Origin: an uncultured Solirubrobacteraceae bacterium | Lineage (GTDB): Bacteria; Actinomycetota; Thermoleophilia; Solirubrobacterales; Solirubrobacteraceae | Direction of reading: 5' to 3' | Length of the DNA: 64,000 bases | NCBI GenBank assembly: GCA_902806175.1 | Contig: CADCVQ010000073.1 | Coordinates: 1 to 64,000 of the forward strand | Part shown: piece by piece, positions 16,747 to 25,511 of the stretch | Layout: every line of letters begins with the position of its first letter | Position numbering within the stretch: position 1 is the first letter of the stretch | Program-made: the position numbers and the translations under genes | Notes under the pieces: model-generated | Told to the model about the DNA's origin: nothing | Database searches by the model: none | Seen by the model: the letters and a program-made list of their open reading frames with translations, nothing else

Positions 16747-17456
16747 CATGGAGCCTGTGGTGCTGCTGGACGCGGCCGGGCGCCGGCGCTCACCGGCCAC
16801 GCTGCCGGGCCATCACCGCTGCCGTCCGCCGCGCAACAAGGGCGTGCGCTATCCCGCCGATCCGCCGACGATCGAAGAGATCGTGCTCGTCATGCGCAGC
16901 GCCGGCCAGACGCCGCACGGTCATCGCGTCCGCGGGTTGATCGTCGTGTTGTGGCGCGCCGGGCTGCGGATCAGCGAAGCGCTGGCGCTCAAAGAAAGCG
17001 ACCTTGACGACACGCGCGGCGCGATCCTCGTGCGGCACGGCAAAAACGACAAGCGCCGCGAGGTCGGCATGGACCAGTGGGGCTGGGACCAACTCAGGCC
17101 ATGGCTGACCTACCGTCTCGAACTGCCCGTCGGCGCCCTGTTCTGCGTGATCGACGGCAAGACGTGTGGCCGGCACCTCGCACCCGCCGCCGTCCGCGAA
17201 CAGCTTCGGCGCACCGCGACCGTCGCCGGTGTGCGACGGCGCTTCGCGCCGCATCAGTTGCGCCACGCGCACGCCGTCGAGATGGCCCGCGAGGGCGTGC
17301 CCCTCAACGTCATTCAGCGCCCAGCTGGGCCACGCGCACCTCGGCATCACGTCGGTGTACCTGCAAGGCATCGACAACGCCGAGATCATCGACACCGTCC
17401 ACGCCCGCCGCGCACCCATGATCCCCGCCAGCGCCGGACTGCGCTCGCTGCCGTAA
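16747..17456 (+). pseudogene. Tyrosine recombinase/integrase, frameshifted
   Basis: The catalytic domain of a phage-integrase-type tyrosine recombinase is evident: RAGLRISEALAL (Arg), HGKNDKRREV (Lys region), HQLRHAHAVEM (HxxR), then LGHAHLGITSVYLQ with the nucleophilic Tyr. One extra C in the run before CAGCTG at about 17327 moves the last 45 codons into another frame, separating the Tyr from the rest. The protein also lacks a SAM-like N-terminal arm-binding domain (only about 40 residues before the catalytic domain). It is therefore a short integrase, broken unless the C run is an assembly error. Confidence 0.75.
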
Positions 17457-17726
17457 AACGGCCGCGAGCCATCGCGCGCCATCGATCCGAGGCTTGCGCT
17501 CCGCGCGAGAACCACAAGCCGCCGGCAATCGGCAACGAGGAACCGTCGAGAGCCTCCGGCTAAGGTCGTCCCTCGACGCGGAGCGTGTAGCGGCGCGCTC
17601 GAGGCTGTCGAATAGCGCGCGCGGCCGTTCGTGGTCAACCGCTGATGTCTAAACGTGCGCGAGAGCCGGCGGGGTCGCCGGTGCCGGCGGGCGGCGGCGC
17701 CGTGCCGCCGCCCGCACGGATGACGT
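17457..17726. other. 270-bp interval with one copy of the small dispersed element
   Basis: No gene is seen. At 17489-17512 the sequence GAGGCTTGCGC-TCC-GCGCGAGAAC repeats the element found at 13419-13443. The right end is the downstream flank of the DHA2 exporter gene, with the inverted pair GCGGGCGGCGGC and GCCGCCGCCCGC at about 17689-17716, which could serve as its terminator. Confidence 0.4.
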
Positions 17727-19169
17727 CTAGATGGCGACGAGCTCGCGGTCGTCGACGTGCGCCTGCGGCGGATCGCCCGCGGGCGTCTTCGGTGTCCGCA
17801 GCGCAGTGACCGCCAGGAGCGCCCCGGTCACGGCGATGCCCGCCGCGCCGAGGAACGCCGCCGAGTAGCCGCTGGTCAGCGCAGCCGGGTCGGCGAGGGC
17901 GTCGGCGCCCTGGCTGGTGGCCAGGACCGTCATCGCAGCGAGCCCGAGCGCCGAGCCGACCTGGTAACTGGTGTTGACGATCCCCGCCGCGAGGCCGCCC
18001 TCCTCGGGCTTAGCGGACGAGATCGCGGTTCCCAGCGACGGGATGAACGCGAGCGCCATGCCGGTCGCGGCGATCAGCGACGCCGGCAGCACGTCGACCA
18101 CGAAGCTCCCGTCGGCACGGACGAGCGAGAGCGCCGCCATGCCGGCCGCCAAGAGCAGCATGCCGCCGACGATCGGCGCCTTGAAGCCGAAGCGGTTGAT
18201 GACGCGAGGCGCCACCACCACCATCAGGATCATGATCGCGACGGTCATCGGTAGCAGCGCGGCGCCGCCCTCGAAGGCGCCGTAGCCGAGCACCTGCTGC
18301 AGGTACAGGTTCAAGAAGAACCACATCGGGATCCACGCGGCGCCGAGCAGCAGCTGCGCCGCGTTGGCCGCGGCGAGATTCGGCGCGCGCAGGATGCCCA
18401 GCCGCATCAGCGGCGCGCGGCGCGTCGCCTGGAGGGCGACGAACAGCGCCAGCAGGACCGCCCCGCCGACGATGCTCGCCAGCGTCGCCGCGGAGGTCCA
18501 GCCCTCCTGCGGTGCCCGTACGACCGCGAACACCGTCAGCGCCAGTCCGCCGGTCGAGGTGAGCGCGCCGAGGATGTCGATCGAGCCGCGTCGCACAGGC
18601 GCGCCCGGCATCAGCGCCGGGATGAGCGCCAGGACGAGCAGGGCGATCGGGATGTTGATGTAGAAGACCCACGGCCAGCTGATCCACTCGGTGATCACGC
18701 CGCCGAGAAAGACGCCGGCGGTGCCGCCGGCGGGCGCCGCTGCCCCGTAGACGGCGAAGGCCTTCATCAGCTCCTTCGGGTTGGACCCGAAGAGCATCAT
18801 CAGCAGCGTCAGCGCCGACGGTGCGATGAGTGCGGCACCGGCCCCCTGCGCGGCGCGAGCCGCGATCTCGATGCCGGTCGAGTCGGCCAGGCCTGCGGCC
18901 AGCGATGCCCCGGCCAGGATCGCCCAGCCAATCGAGAACACCCGCTTGGCGCCGAGCAGGTCCGAGAGCCGGCCACCGAGCAGCAGCAGGCCTCCGAAGG
19001 CGATGACGTATGCGTTGAAGACCCAGGAGAGGCTGTCGGGGGTGAAGCCGAGATCGGTCTGGATCTCCGGGAGGGCCACGCCGATGATCGACGTGTCCAT
19101 GATGACGATGAACTGCGCAAGGGCGATGACGGCGAGCGCCGACCAGCGCCGCGGGTGAGCGGTCTGCAT
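17727..19169 (-). CDS. DHA2-family MFS drug exporter
   Basis: The 480-residue, 14-helix MFS protein of the EmrB/QacA type shows MDTSIIGVALPEIQTDLGF in helix 1, GGRLSDLLGAKRVF (motif A), and GGVITEWISWPWVFYINIPI, the motif C region of proton/drug antiporters. It probably exports small hydrophobic or cationic compounds. The upstream neighbour on the same strand, an AhpD-like gene 160 bases away, suggests response to reactive or toxic compounds. The start is ATG 19167-19169. Confidence 0.9.
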   Translation of the reverse strand: MQTAHPRRWSALAVIALAQFIVIMDTSIIGVALPEIQTDLGFTPDSLSWVFNAYVIAFGGLLLLGGRLSDLLGAKRVFSIGWAILAGASLAAGLADSTGIEIAARAAQGAGAALIAPSALTLLMMLFGSNPKELMKAFAVYGAAAPAGGTAGVFLGGVITEWISWPWVFYINIPIALLVLALIPALMPGAPVRRGSIDILGALTSTGGLALTVFAVVRAPQEGWTSAATLASIVGGAVLLALFVALQATRRAPLMRLGILRAPNLAAANAAQLLLGAAWIPMWFFLNLYLQQVLGYGAFEGGAALLPMTVAIMILMVVVAPRVINRFGFKAPIVGGMLLLAAGMAALSLVRADGSFVVDVLPASLIAATGMALAFIPSLGTAISSAKPEEGGLAAGIVNTSYQVGSALGLAAMTVLATSQGADALADPAALTSGYSAAFLGAAGIAVTGALLAVTALRTPKTPAGDPPQAHVDDRELVAI

Positions 19170-19262
19170 GACTGTTGCCTTTCTGAGCCGACCGGCGACT
19201 CGAAGATTGGATGAACGTGTGTCTGGCCGGAAGCGATCCGACCGCCGCCTGCGCTCGAGCTC

Positions 19263-19334
19263 TCAGGCGGCGCGGGCACATCGCCCGCAGCCGGCACCGA
19301 ACGCCGTAGCCCAAACGAGGTGGAGCGTGCTCAT
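19263..19334 (-). CDS. Possible 23-residue leader-like ORF after the AhpD-like gene
   Basis: ATG 19332-19334 overlaps the AhpD-like gene's stop as ATGA and is followed by 22 codons (a Trp-containing start, then GAGCGRCARAA with a CxxC). Overlap and spacing fit translational coupling, but such a short frame may be chance. No homolog is recognised. Confidence 0.2.
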   Translation of the reverse strand: MSTLHLVWATAFGAGCGRCARAA

Positions 19335-19885
19335 GCCGCACTCCTCGCTGTCGGGGACGAGATGCTGGCGCCGGGCTCGAGCCCGGCGAGCAGGTTGAAA
19401 GCGCCGGTCAGCAGCTGCAAGGAGGCAAGGCCGACGACCTCGGCAAGCTGTTCGTCGCTGTATCCCAGAGCGCGCAGCTCGTCGACTTGGGCGTCGTCGA
19501 TCTCACTCGGGGCGGCGATCACCTGCTGGCCGAACGCGACGAGCGCGGCGATCCGCGGGTCGGTTGCCGTGCCCTGGCGGGCCAGCTCGATATCGGCGTC
19601 GCTGAGCCCGAGCTCGCGTGCGGCGTCCGCATGAGCGGCGAGGCAGTACTCGCAGCCGATCCATTCCTGCATCGCGAGCGCGATCCGCTCGCTGATGCGC
19701 CGGTCCAGGTGCGTGCGCTTCATCGCGCGGTTGAGCTCCAGGTACCCGCGCAGCAGCGTCGGCGCGTTCGCCATAGCGCGGACCATCGTTCCGGGCTGTG
19801 CGCCGCGGTCGGCAAGCTCCTCGAGGAGCTCCTTTGCCCTGCCGGTGGCCGCGTGCATCTCCAGCGGCTCGATGCGGGGCATCAC
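19331..19885 (-). CDS. Carboxymuconolactone decarboxylase-like (AhpD-type) protein
   Basis: The 184-residue CMD-family protein has the redox motif IGCEYCLAAHADAARELG (CxxC with the downstream His, as in AhpD-type proteins) in an all-helical domain, preceded by PTLLRGYLELNRAMKRTHLDRRISERIALAM. Such proteins act as alkylhydroperoxidases or thiol-disulfide relays. A palindrome ATACCC-N5-GGGTAT lies 83 bases upstream, suggesting metal- or thiol-responsive control. The DHA2 exporter follows downstream on the same strand. Confidence 0.85.
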   Translation of the reverse strand: MMPRIEPLEMHAATGRAKELLEELADRGAQPGTMVRAMANAPTLLRGYLELNRAMKRTHLDRRISERIALAMQEWIGCEYCLAAHADAARELGLSDADIELARQGTATDPRIAALVAFGQQVIAAPSEIDDAQVDELRALGYSDEQLAEVVGLASLQLLTGAFNLLAGLEPGASISSPTARSAA

Positions 19886-19968
19886 GCTGGCCTCCGAGAT
19901 GAGCGACCGGCGGGGTATGCGGGTGATGCTGGCGGAAGGTCCATGTCGATCGGCTGCGACCGTAGCAT

Positions 19969-19985
19969 ATACCCCCTAGGGGTAT
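19969..19985. promoter_or_regulatory. Palindromic operator ATACCC-N5-GGGTAT (copy 1)
   Basis: A perfect 6-5-6 inverted repeat (spacer CCTAG) upstream of the AhpD-like gene. The sequence type resembles operators of CsoR/RcnR metal- or sulfur-sensing repressors. An identical arm pattern with spacer CCCGA occurs at 25512-25528. The regulator itself is not in the window. Confidence 0.6.
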
Positions 19986-20054
19986 CAACCGTAATGTGAC
20001 GTCCCGCACACGCACTGCGCCAGCCAACCACCAGCCCGCCGCGCCAGTGGTTGA

Positions 20055-21096
20055 TCACCCCGCGCGAGTTCGGATCTGCTCGGCGATGTAGGCGGCGTCC
20101 TCCTTGACCCATCCGAGCAGCGCGGACCCGCGGGAGTGCATCCACGACAGGCCAAGGAAGTACAGGCTCGGCGACGCAGTCACACCGCGGGCATGCACGA
20201 CCGCGCCGTCCGGCGCGAACACGGGCACGTCGATCCAGGAGTGGTCAAGCGCGAACCCGGTGGCCCCGATGACGGCCGCGACGTCGACTTCGCCGCTGTC
20301 GGCGAACGCGACGGTGGCGCCGCTCGCTGCGGTTGCGCGAGGGCGCAGGACGATGCCCTTGCGCCGGGCGCGGCGCGGGCTGGAGCCCACGGCGTGTCGC
20401 TCGTCTTCATCCTGCGCCCCAGCGCGAGTCGGCCGTCTTCGAAAGCGCGCCAACCGCATCAAGCCAGGCAAAGATGTCGCGGCCCAGCAGGCGCTGCGGC
20501 AGCGGCTTCTGGCGCGTGCCGACCGACAGATGAACCTCGTGCGTCGCGCTGAGCTCCTCGGCGATCTGGTAGCCGGTGTTGCCGCCACCGACGACGACCA
20601 CGCGGCCGGCGGGGATCAGCGACGGGTTGCGGTAGTCGGTGCTCTGCACCTGGACGACGCGTGGATCGAGCTGCGATGCGAATGGCGGCGTGCGCGGCGT
20701 CTGAAACGGTCCGGTGGCGATGACCACCTGATCGGCGGTGATATTGCGGCCGTCCACGTGGAGGGCGTAGCGGTCACCGTCGCGCCGCAGCGCGCGGACG
20801 CGGCTGCTCAGCTCGACGGGGAGCTCTCGGGCGTAGTCGGTGAGATACGCAACGACCTCGTCGCGCGTCGGATGGCGGCCGGGGTCGCCCGGAAACGGCT
20901 TGCCGGGGAGGCTGTCGTAGCGCGCCGGCGTGAAGAGCCGCAGCGAGTCCCAGCGTGCGCGCCATGCGGCGGCGGGAGCGTCGGCGGCCTCGAGGATGGT
21001 GAAGTGGCGGCCCTGTTGCGTGAGGTAGTGCCCGATCGCGAGACCGGCTTGGCCGCCGCCGATGACGACGACCTCGTAGTGGCTCGTGCTGCTCAC
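20055..21096 (-). pseudogene. Flavin-containing monooxygenase-like oxidoreductase, frameshifted
   Basis: The N-terminal two thirds are clear: VVVIGGGQAGLAIGHYL (FAD GxGxxG), SLRLFTPARYDSLPG, and ADQVVIATGPFQTP followed by the second Rossmann motif VVVVGGGNTGYQIAEEL (NADPH). One base is missing near 20430 and another near 20400, so the C-terminal part (AAVIGATGFALDHSW, SLYFLGLSWMHSRGSALLGWV) is in a different frame. An intact version would be about 350 residues, normal for this class of FMO/TrkA-like enzymes. The start is probably GTG 21094-21096; ATG 21127-21129 is an alternative. It is broken, or hit by two sequencing deletions. Confidence 0.8.
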
Positions 21097-21133
21097 GCGC
21101 ACCTCGCTGATCCGGTTGTGGTCGTGCATTGAG

Positions 21134-22489
21134 ATGGCGGTTCGCAGCGGGTACATCAGGTCTGACGTGATCGCGGGCGATGCACTCCACGAGCGGCCGG
21201 CGGAGCTGCTGCAGCGACTGATCCGCTTTGACACCACGAACCCTCCGGGCGCCGAGCGGGCGTGCGTGGAATGGGTCGCGTCGCTGCTCAGTGCCGCAGG
21301 TGTCGAGCCGAAGATCGTCGCGCGCGATCCGGAGCGACCGAGCCTGGTGGCGAGGCTGCCGGGCACGGGCTCGGCGCCCGGCTTCCTGATGCAGGGGCAC
21401 CTCGACGTGGTGCCCGCCGAGGGCGATTGGTCCCATCCGCCGTTCAGCGGAGACATCGCGGATGGCTACGTGTGGGGCCGGGGCGCGCTCGACATGAAGG
21501 GCGGCGTCGCGATGATGCTCGCGGCGTTCCTGCGCGCGGTGGCGGCCGGCGAGCAGCCGGCCGGGGATGTCGTGCTCTGCCTGCTCAGCGACGAGGAGGC
21601 GCGCGGCGAGCTCGGCGCGCGGTTCGTCGTCGAAGAGCACCCCGAGCTGTTGGAGGGCGTGAGGTACGCGATCGGCGAGTTCGGTGGCTTCTCGCTCGAC
21701 ATCGTCGGGCGCCGGTTCTATCCGATGATGGTCGCCGAGAAGCAGCTCTGCGTGGTCCGCGCGACGGTGCGCGGCCGGGCCGGACACGGCTCCCTGCCGG
21801 TTCGCGACGCGGCCATGGCGCAGCTGGGCCGGCTGCTTAGCGCCCTGAACCGCCGGCTCCCGGTCCATGTCACGCCGGTGGCCCGGTCCATGATCGAGGC
21901 GATCGCCTCCGAGGTTCCCGCTCCGGCGGCCGTGCCGCTGCGAGGGCTCCTGCGACCGCGCATCACGGACCTGCTCCTCGACCGGCTCGGCGACCGGGGC
22001 GCCATCTTCGACCCGGTGCTGCACAACACCGCGAGCGCGACGATCGTCCGCGCCGGGCAGTCGGCGAACGTGATCCCCGGCGAGGCCTCGGTCGACATCG
22101 ACTGCCGGCTGCTGCCCGGCTTCGGGCCCGACGACGTGCTCGACGAGTTGCGCGCGCGCGCCGGGATGGACCTCGAGTTCGATGTCCTCTACAGCGACCC
22201 GCCCGGGCCGGCGGCTCCGGACATGTCGCTGTTCCCCACGCTCGCCGCGGTGCTCAAGGAGCTCGATGCGGAGGCCCGCCCGGTGCCGCTGCTGTTTCCG
22301 GCCGTTTCCGATGGCCGGTTCTTCGCCCGGCTGGGCATCCAGACCTACGGATTTCTCCCCATGCAGCTGCCGGCCGAGCTGCGGTTCATGGAGCTGGTCC
22401 ATGCCCCGAACGAGCGGATCCCCGTCGACGCGCTCGAGTTCGGCACGACCGCGATGCATCGCGTGCTCGGGCGCCTCGGCGGCGCTTGA
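21134..22489 (+). CDS. M20-family metallopeptidase/deacylase
   Basis: The M20/M25/M40 di-zinc hydrolase (about 450 residues) shows FLMQGHLDVVPAEGDWSHPPFSG (first His and Asp), GRGALDMKGGVAMML (bridging Asp) and LSDEEARGELG (catalytic Glu-Glu). The dimerisation lid begins at RAGHGSLPVRD and the last metal His is in LVHAPNERI. Relatives cleave N-acyl amino acids or dipeptides; the substrate is not predictable. The start is uncertain between ATG 21134 and GTG 21167, the latter giving the usual short lead into the AELLQRLIRFDTTNPPG motif. It is divergent from the monooxygenase pseudogene. Confidence 0.9.
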   Translation: MAVRSGYIRSDVIAGDALHERPAELLQRLIRFDTTNPPGAERACVEWVASLLSAAGVEPKIVARDPERPSLVARLPGTGSAPGFLMQGHLDVVPAEGDWSHPPFSGDIADGYVWGRGALDMKGGVAMMLAAFLRAVAAGEQPAGDVVLCLLSDEEARGELGARFVVEEHPELLEGVRYAIGEFGGFSLDIVGRRFYPMMVAEKQLCVVRATVRGRAGHGSLPVRDAAMAQLGRLLSALNRRLPVHVTPVARSMIEAIASEVPAPAAVPLRGLLRPRITDLLLDRLGDRGAIFDPVLHNTASATIVRAGQSANVIPGEASVDIDCRLLPGFGPDDVLDELRARAGMDLEFDVLYSDPPGPAAPDMSLFPTLAAVLKELDAEARPVPLLFPAVSDGRFFARLGIQTYGFLPMQLPAELRFMELVHAPNERIPVDALEFGTTAMHRVLGRLGGA

Positions 22490-22498
22490 GGGCCGGCG

Positions 22499-24244
22499 TC
22501 AGACGCCGCCGGCCGGGGCCACCTCGAAGCTGAAGATCATCCCGCTCTCGTGGTGCTCGGCGATGTGGCAGTGCGCCATCCAGGTGCCGGGGTGGGTGAC
22601 GTCGAGCAGGAGGTCGAGCTCGTCGCCCGGCAGGACCAGCACCGTGTCCGTCCACACGAGGTTGGGCTCCACGACGCCGTCGCGCGTAAGCACCAGGAAT
22701 CGTCCCGCGCCGTGGATGTGGAACGGGTGGTGCATCGGGTGGTCGGACTCCATCTCGTTGACGAGGCGGATCTTGACCTGGTCTCCGACCTGGAACTTCC
22801 AGTCGACGTCCGAGCCTGCCGCGCCCGTCTGGCGGTCGATGAGCTTCCAGCGCGTGTTCGTCGGGTTCGTCCCGCGGTTGACCTCGACCATGTCGTCTTC
22901 CCACTCGATCGCCCCCGCGGCGTGGGCGTGGTCCTCACCGTCGCCATGCTCGTGGGCTGCGGGCGCCGCGGCGTCGGCGTCGCCGTCGCCGTCGCCGTCG
23001 CTGTCGAGCTCTGTTCGCGGCATGAGCTTCATCGCGCATTTCGGGCACTTGCCGGGCTCGGCGCTGACGACCTCGGGATGCATCGGGCAGAAGTAGACGA
23101 CTTCCGCGGCCCGCGGCATGAGCTTCATCGCGCACTTCGGGCACTTGCCGGGCTCGGCGCTGACGACCTCGGGATGCATTGGGCAGAAGTAGACGATGGC
23201 GCCCTCGGGCTGCTCGAAGTCCATCTCGGCGACGAGCGCGACGACCTTGTCGGGCTCGCGCTCGATATGCGCTGCGATGCGCTCGCGCTCGGCGACCATC
23301 TCAGGGTTCGTGCGCAGGCGCTCGAACGCCTCGGCCGGCACCGGATCGTCATGCTCTCCGGCGACGGCGATTCGTCCCAGGTCGTAGACGCGCTCCGGCG
23401 TGACGTGCTGCAGCAACGTGTCGCCCTCGGTGTCGAACAGCACGTCGACGACGAGCCGCTCAGACGGCGCGACGATCGCAGACTCGATGTGCTGCTCGTG
23501 CTCGCAGCGTCCGCTGTCACCACCGACCAGCTTCATCCGCGCGCCGCGGAAGACCACGTTGAACACGCGCGTGTTGGCGGTGTTGGTCAGATAGAAGCGG
23601 ATCACCTCGCCGCGCCTCGCAGCCAGCGCGATCTCGGTCTCGCCGGCGACCAGGAGCTGGTTGCCGAAGCGGCCCATAGCCGAGTACGTCGTGTGCGCGC
23701 GCTCAAACGGCGCTACGCGGCCATCCCCGATGAGGATGTCGTCCAGCGTGAGCGGCATCTCGCGGTGCGCCGGCGGCCAGTAGTCCGGATCGCGCGGGAC
23801 CACGAGGATGCTGCCGTACAGGCCCATCTCCTGCGCGTAGTCCTGCCTGACGTGCGGGTGGTACCAGTACGCCCCCGGGTCCGGGAACTCGAGGTGATAC
23901 TCGAAGCTCTCACCGATGCCCATCGGGCGCTGCACCGCGTGCGTCCCGTCATAGCGGTTGTCAAGCCGCAGCCCGTGCCAGTGAACGGTAGCCTCGAGGT
24001 CGCCATGGTTCGTGGCGTTGATCGTCACGCCGGAGCCCTCGGCGACCTTCAGCGTCGGCCCGGGAATGGAGCCGTTGTACGCGAGCATGCGCACTGTCGT
24101 ATCGCCGATCCGCTTGGACACCGGCGCGATCGTCAGGTCATAGGAGTCGCCGTCAGCCAGCTCGACAAGCTCGGGCGCAACTGCCGGCGCGAGTCCTGCA
24201 GCGTTATCCGGGAACCGCCCGGATCGGTCGGTCTCCACGCTCAT
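22499..24244 (-). CDS. Multicopper oxidase with two internal heavy-metal-binding modules
   Basis: The 581-residue protein has cupredoxin domains with all four copper-ligand blocks: HWHG (about 87), YWYHPHVRQDY (about 125), HPMHHPFHIHG (about 497) and HCHIAEHHESGM (about 556), as in CopA/CueO-like oxidases. Between the second and third cupredoxin domains lie two almost identical heavy-metal-binding repeats, each CPMHPEVVSAEPGKCPKCAM, then an acidic/His linker (HEHGDGEDHAHA). This suggests copper binding or delivery coupled to oxidation, for example cuprous oxidase detoxification. There is no Tat signal at ATG 24242-24244, so it may be cytoplasmic. It is divergent from the cyclase-YHS gene. Confidence 0.9.
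   Translation of the reverse strand: MSVETDRSGRFPDNAAGLAPAVAPELVELADGDSYDLTIAPVSKRIGDTTVRMLAYNGSIPGPTLKVAEGSGVTINATNHGDLEATVHWHGLRLDNRYDGTHAVQRPMGIGESFEYHLEFPDPGAYWYHPHVRQDYAQEMGLYGSILVVPRDPDYWPPAHREMPLTLDDILIGDGRVAPFERAHTTYSAMGRFGNQLLVAGETEIALAARRGEVIRFYLTNTANTRVFNVVFRGARMKLVGGDSGRCEHEQHIESAIVAPSERLVVDVLFDTEGDTLLQHVTPERVYDLGRIAVAGEHDDPVPAEAFERLRTNPEMVAERERIAAHIEREPDKVVALVAEMDFEQPEGAIVYFCPMHPEVVSAEPGKCPKCAMKLMPRAAEVVYFCPMHPEVVSAEPGKCPKCAMKLMPRTELDSDGDGDGDADAAAPAAHEHGDGEDHAHAAGAIEWEDDMVEVNRGTNPTNTRWKLIDRQTGAAGSDVDWKFQVGDQVKIRLVNEMESDHPMHHPFHIHGAGRFLVLTRDGVVEPNLVWTDTVLVLPGDELDLLLDVTHPGTWMAHCHIAEHHESGMIFSFEVAPAGGV
23021..23196 (-). repeat. Tandem 80-bp direct repeat encoding the metal-binding modules
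   Basis: The segments 23021-23100 and 23117-23196 match at 78 of 80 bases with a 96-bp period (32 codons, in frame). The near identity at DNA level implies a recent duplication or ongoing gene conversion inside the multicopper oxidase gene. A GCCGTC-type short repeat encoding an Asp-rich linker lies just beside it, at about 22976-23004. Confidence 0.85.
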
Positions 24245-24321
24245 GCGACGCAACGTAATAGCTGCCACAAGCGCGCGCAAGCGCAATATCGACCTATCTG
24301 CAGCCGACCTGTCCCGGCGCC

Positions 24322-25014
24322 GTGGCCCGTCAGAATGACGACGTGAGCGACACCGTCAGCGCCACCTTCGTGTTCGCCGACATCGCGGGATTCACCGCCC
24401 TCACGGAGGCGCACGGCGACGAACAGGCGGCAGACCTCGTCTCGGCGTTCTGCGACGCCATCAGCGAGAAGCTGCCGGCCACCGGCGGCGTGCGCGTCAA
24501 GACGATCGGCGACGCGGTCATGCTCGCGATCCCGGATCCCGCCGAGGCGGTGCACCTCGGGCTGCGGATGACCAACGAGCTGATGCTCGGCCACGGCGCA
24601 CCTGAAGTGCGAGTCGGCCTGCACTTCGGCCCTGCCGTACAGCGCTTTGGCGACTACTTCGGCGCCGCGGTGAACCTCGCGGCGCGGGTGTCAGCCGAAG
24701 CGAAGGGCAGTGAGGTGCTGCTCACGGCCGTCACCGCCGCGCTCGCTCCGGCGCCCGAAGGGGTCATCTACGAGCCGCGCGGCCGCCGCACCCTGCGCAA
24801 TGTCCGCGATCCGGTTGAGCTGCTGGCGGCAATCCGGTCAGACGCCGCCGGTGAACGGCTGCCGTGCGACCCGGTCTGCCGGATGGCCGTCGACCCCGAC
24901 CGCGCCGCCGGACGGCTCATGTACGACGGGACCGCCTACTTCTTCTGCACCCTGACCTGCGCGGGCGAATTCGCGCGAGCCCCGGAGCGCTACGTGGCTA
25001 CGCGCACTGATTGA
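24322..25014 (+). CDS. Class III adenylate/guanylate cyclase fused to a YHS metal-binding domain
   Basis: Residues 12-170 form a class III nucleotide cyclase homology domain: metal Asp20 (VFADIAGFTALTEAHG) and Asp64 (KTIGDAVM), substrate-selecting Lys60 and Asp111 (an ATP-type pair), and transition-state Asn118 and Arg122 (AAVNLAARV). Residues 180-226 are a YHS domain (CDPVCRMAV, MYDGTAYFFC, C213), a short Cys-rich domain found in copper- and other heavy-metal-handling proteins. The natural reading is cAMP synthesis controlled by metal binding. The gene is divergent from the multicopper oxidase (77 bases apart) and converges on a broken cyclic-nucleotide-binding gene, whose end it overlaps. 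GTG starts at 24322 or 24343 are both possible. Confidence 0.88.
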   Translation: MARQNDDVSDTVSATFVFADIAGFTALTEAHGDEQAADLVSAFCDAISEKLPATGGVRVKTIGDAVMLAIPDPAEAVHLGLRMTNELMLGHGAPEVRVGLHFGPAVQRFGDYFGAAVNLAARVSAEAKGSEVLLTAVTAALAPAPEGVIYEPRGRRTLRNVRDPVELLAAIRSDAAGERLPCDPVCRMAVDPDRAAGRLMYDGTAYFFCTLTCAGEFARAPERYVATRTD

Positions 25015-25401
25015 TCGCGTGCCGCTCGTCGGCGGCAGCGCGCAGCGTCTGATCGAGCTGCGGGATCGAGCCCGCGAGCTCGCGCAGCGCGTAGGCGGTC
25101 ATGACGACAGCGTCATCGGTGACCGAGCGATGACTGTGGCGTTCCGCCGACCGGCCTCAAGCGCTGCGATCTCACCGAAGAAGTCGCCTGGCCCAGTTCA
25201 GCCACGGGCTCACCCGACGCTCGCTGCACCTCCGCGCGGCCGTCCTCGATAACCATGAACTCATAGGCGAACTGGCCCTCGCGCAAGAGCTCCTCGCCCT
25301 CGGCGACGTCGACCTCATCGGTGAGCCGCCCGACATGACGCAGATCGTCCTTTCCCAATGAGGAGAACAGGGGCGATGGTCTTCAGCTTGTCCACATCCA
25401 T
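24998..25401 (-). pseudogene. Cyclic-nucleotide-binding (CRP/cNMP) domain protein, frameshifted
   Basis: Reading across three single-base losses gives a complete short cNMP-binding protein: MDVDKLKTIAP, then SSLGKDDLRHVGRLTDEVDV, EGEELLREGQFAYEFMVIEDGRAEV, then GDFFGEIAALEAGRRNATV (phosphate-binding cassette) and a C-terminal VMTAYALRELAGSIPQL. The breaks fall near 25373 (a C run), 25183 and 25133. GGGAGG precedes ATG 25399-25401. Only the cNMP domain is present, with no helix-turn-helix. It converges on the cyclase-YHS gene and overlaps its last 17 bases, so it is the likely cAMP effector of that pair if intact in vivo. Confidence 0.75.
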
Positions 25402-25511
25402 GCGGTGATCCTCCCAGCGCCCGTTGCGCCCGCAACCGCGCCCGCCCGCGTGACCGATGTCACGCACAACGTCTTGACATACGCGCGAGGGGTATGCGAC
25501 CGTCGCCCTAG

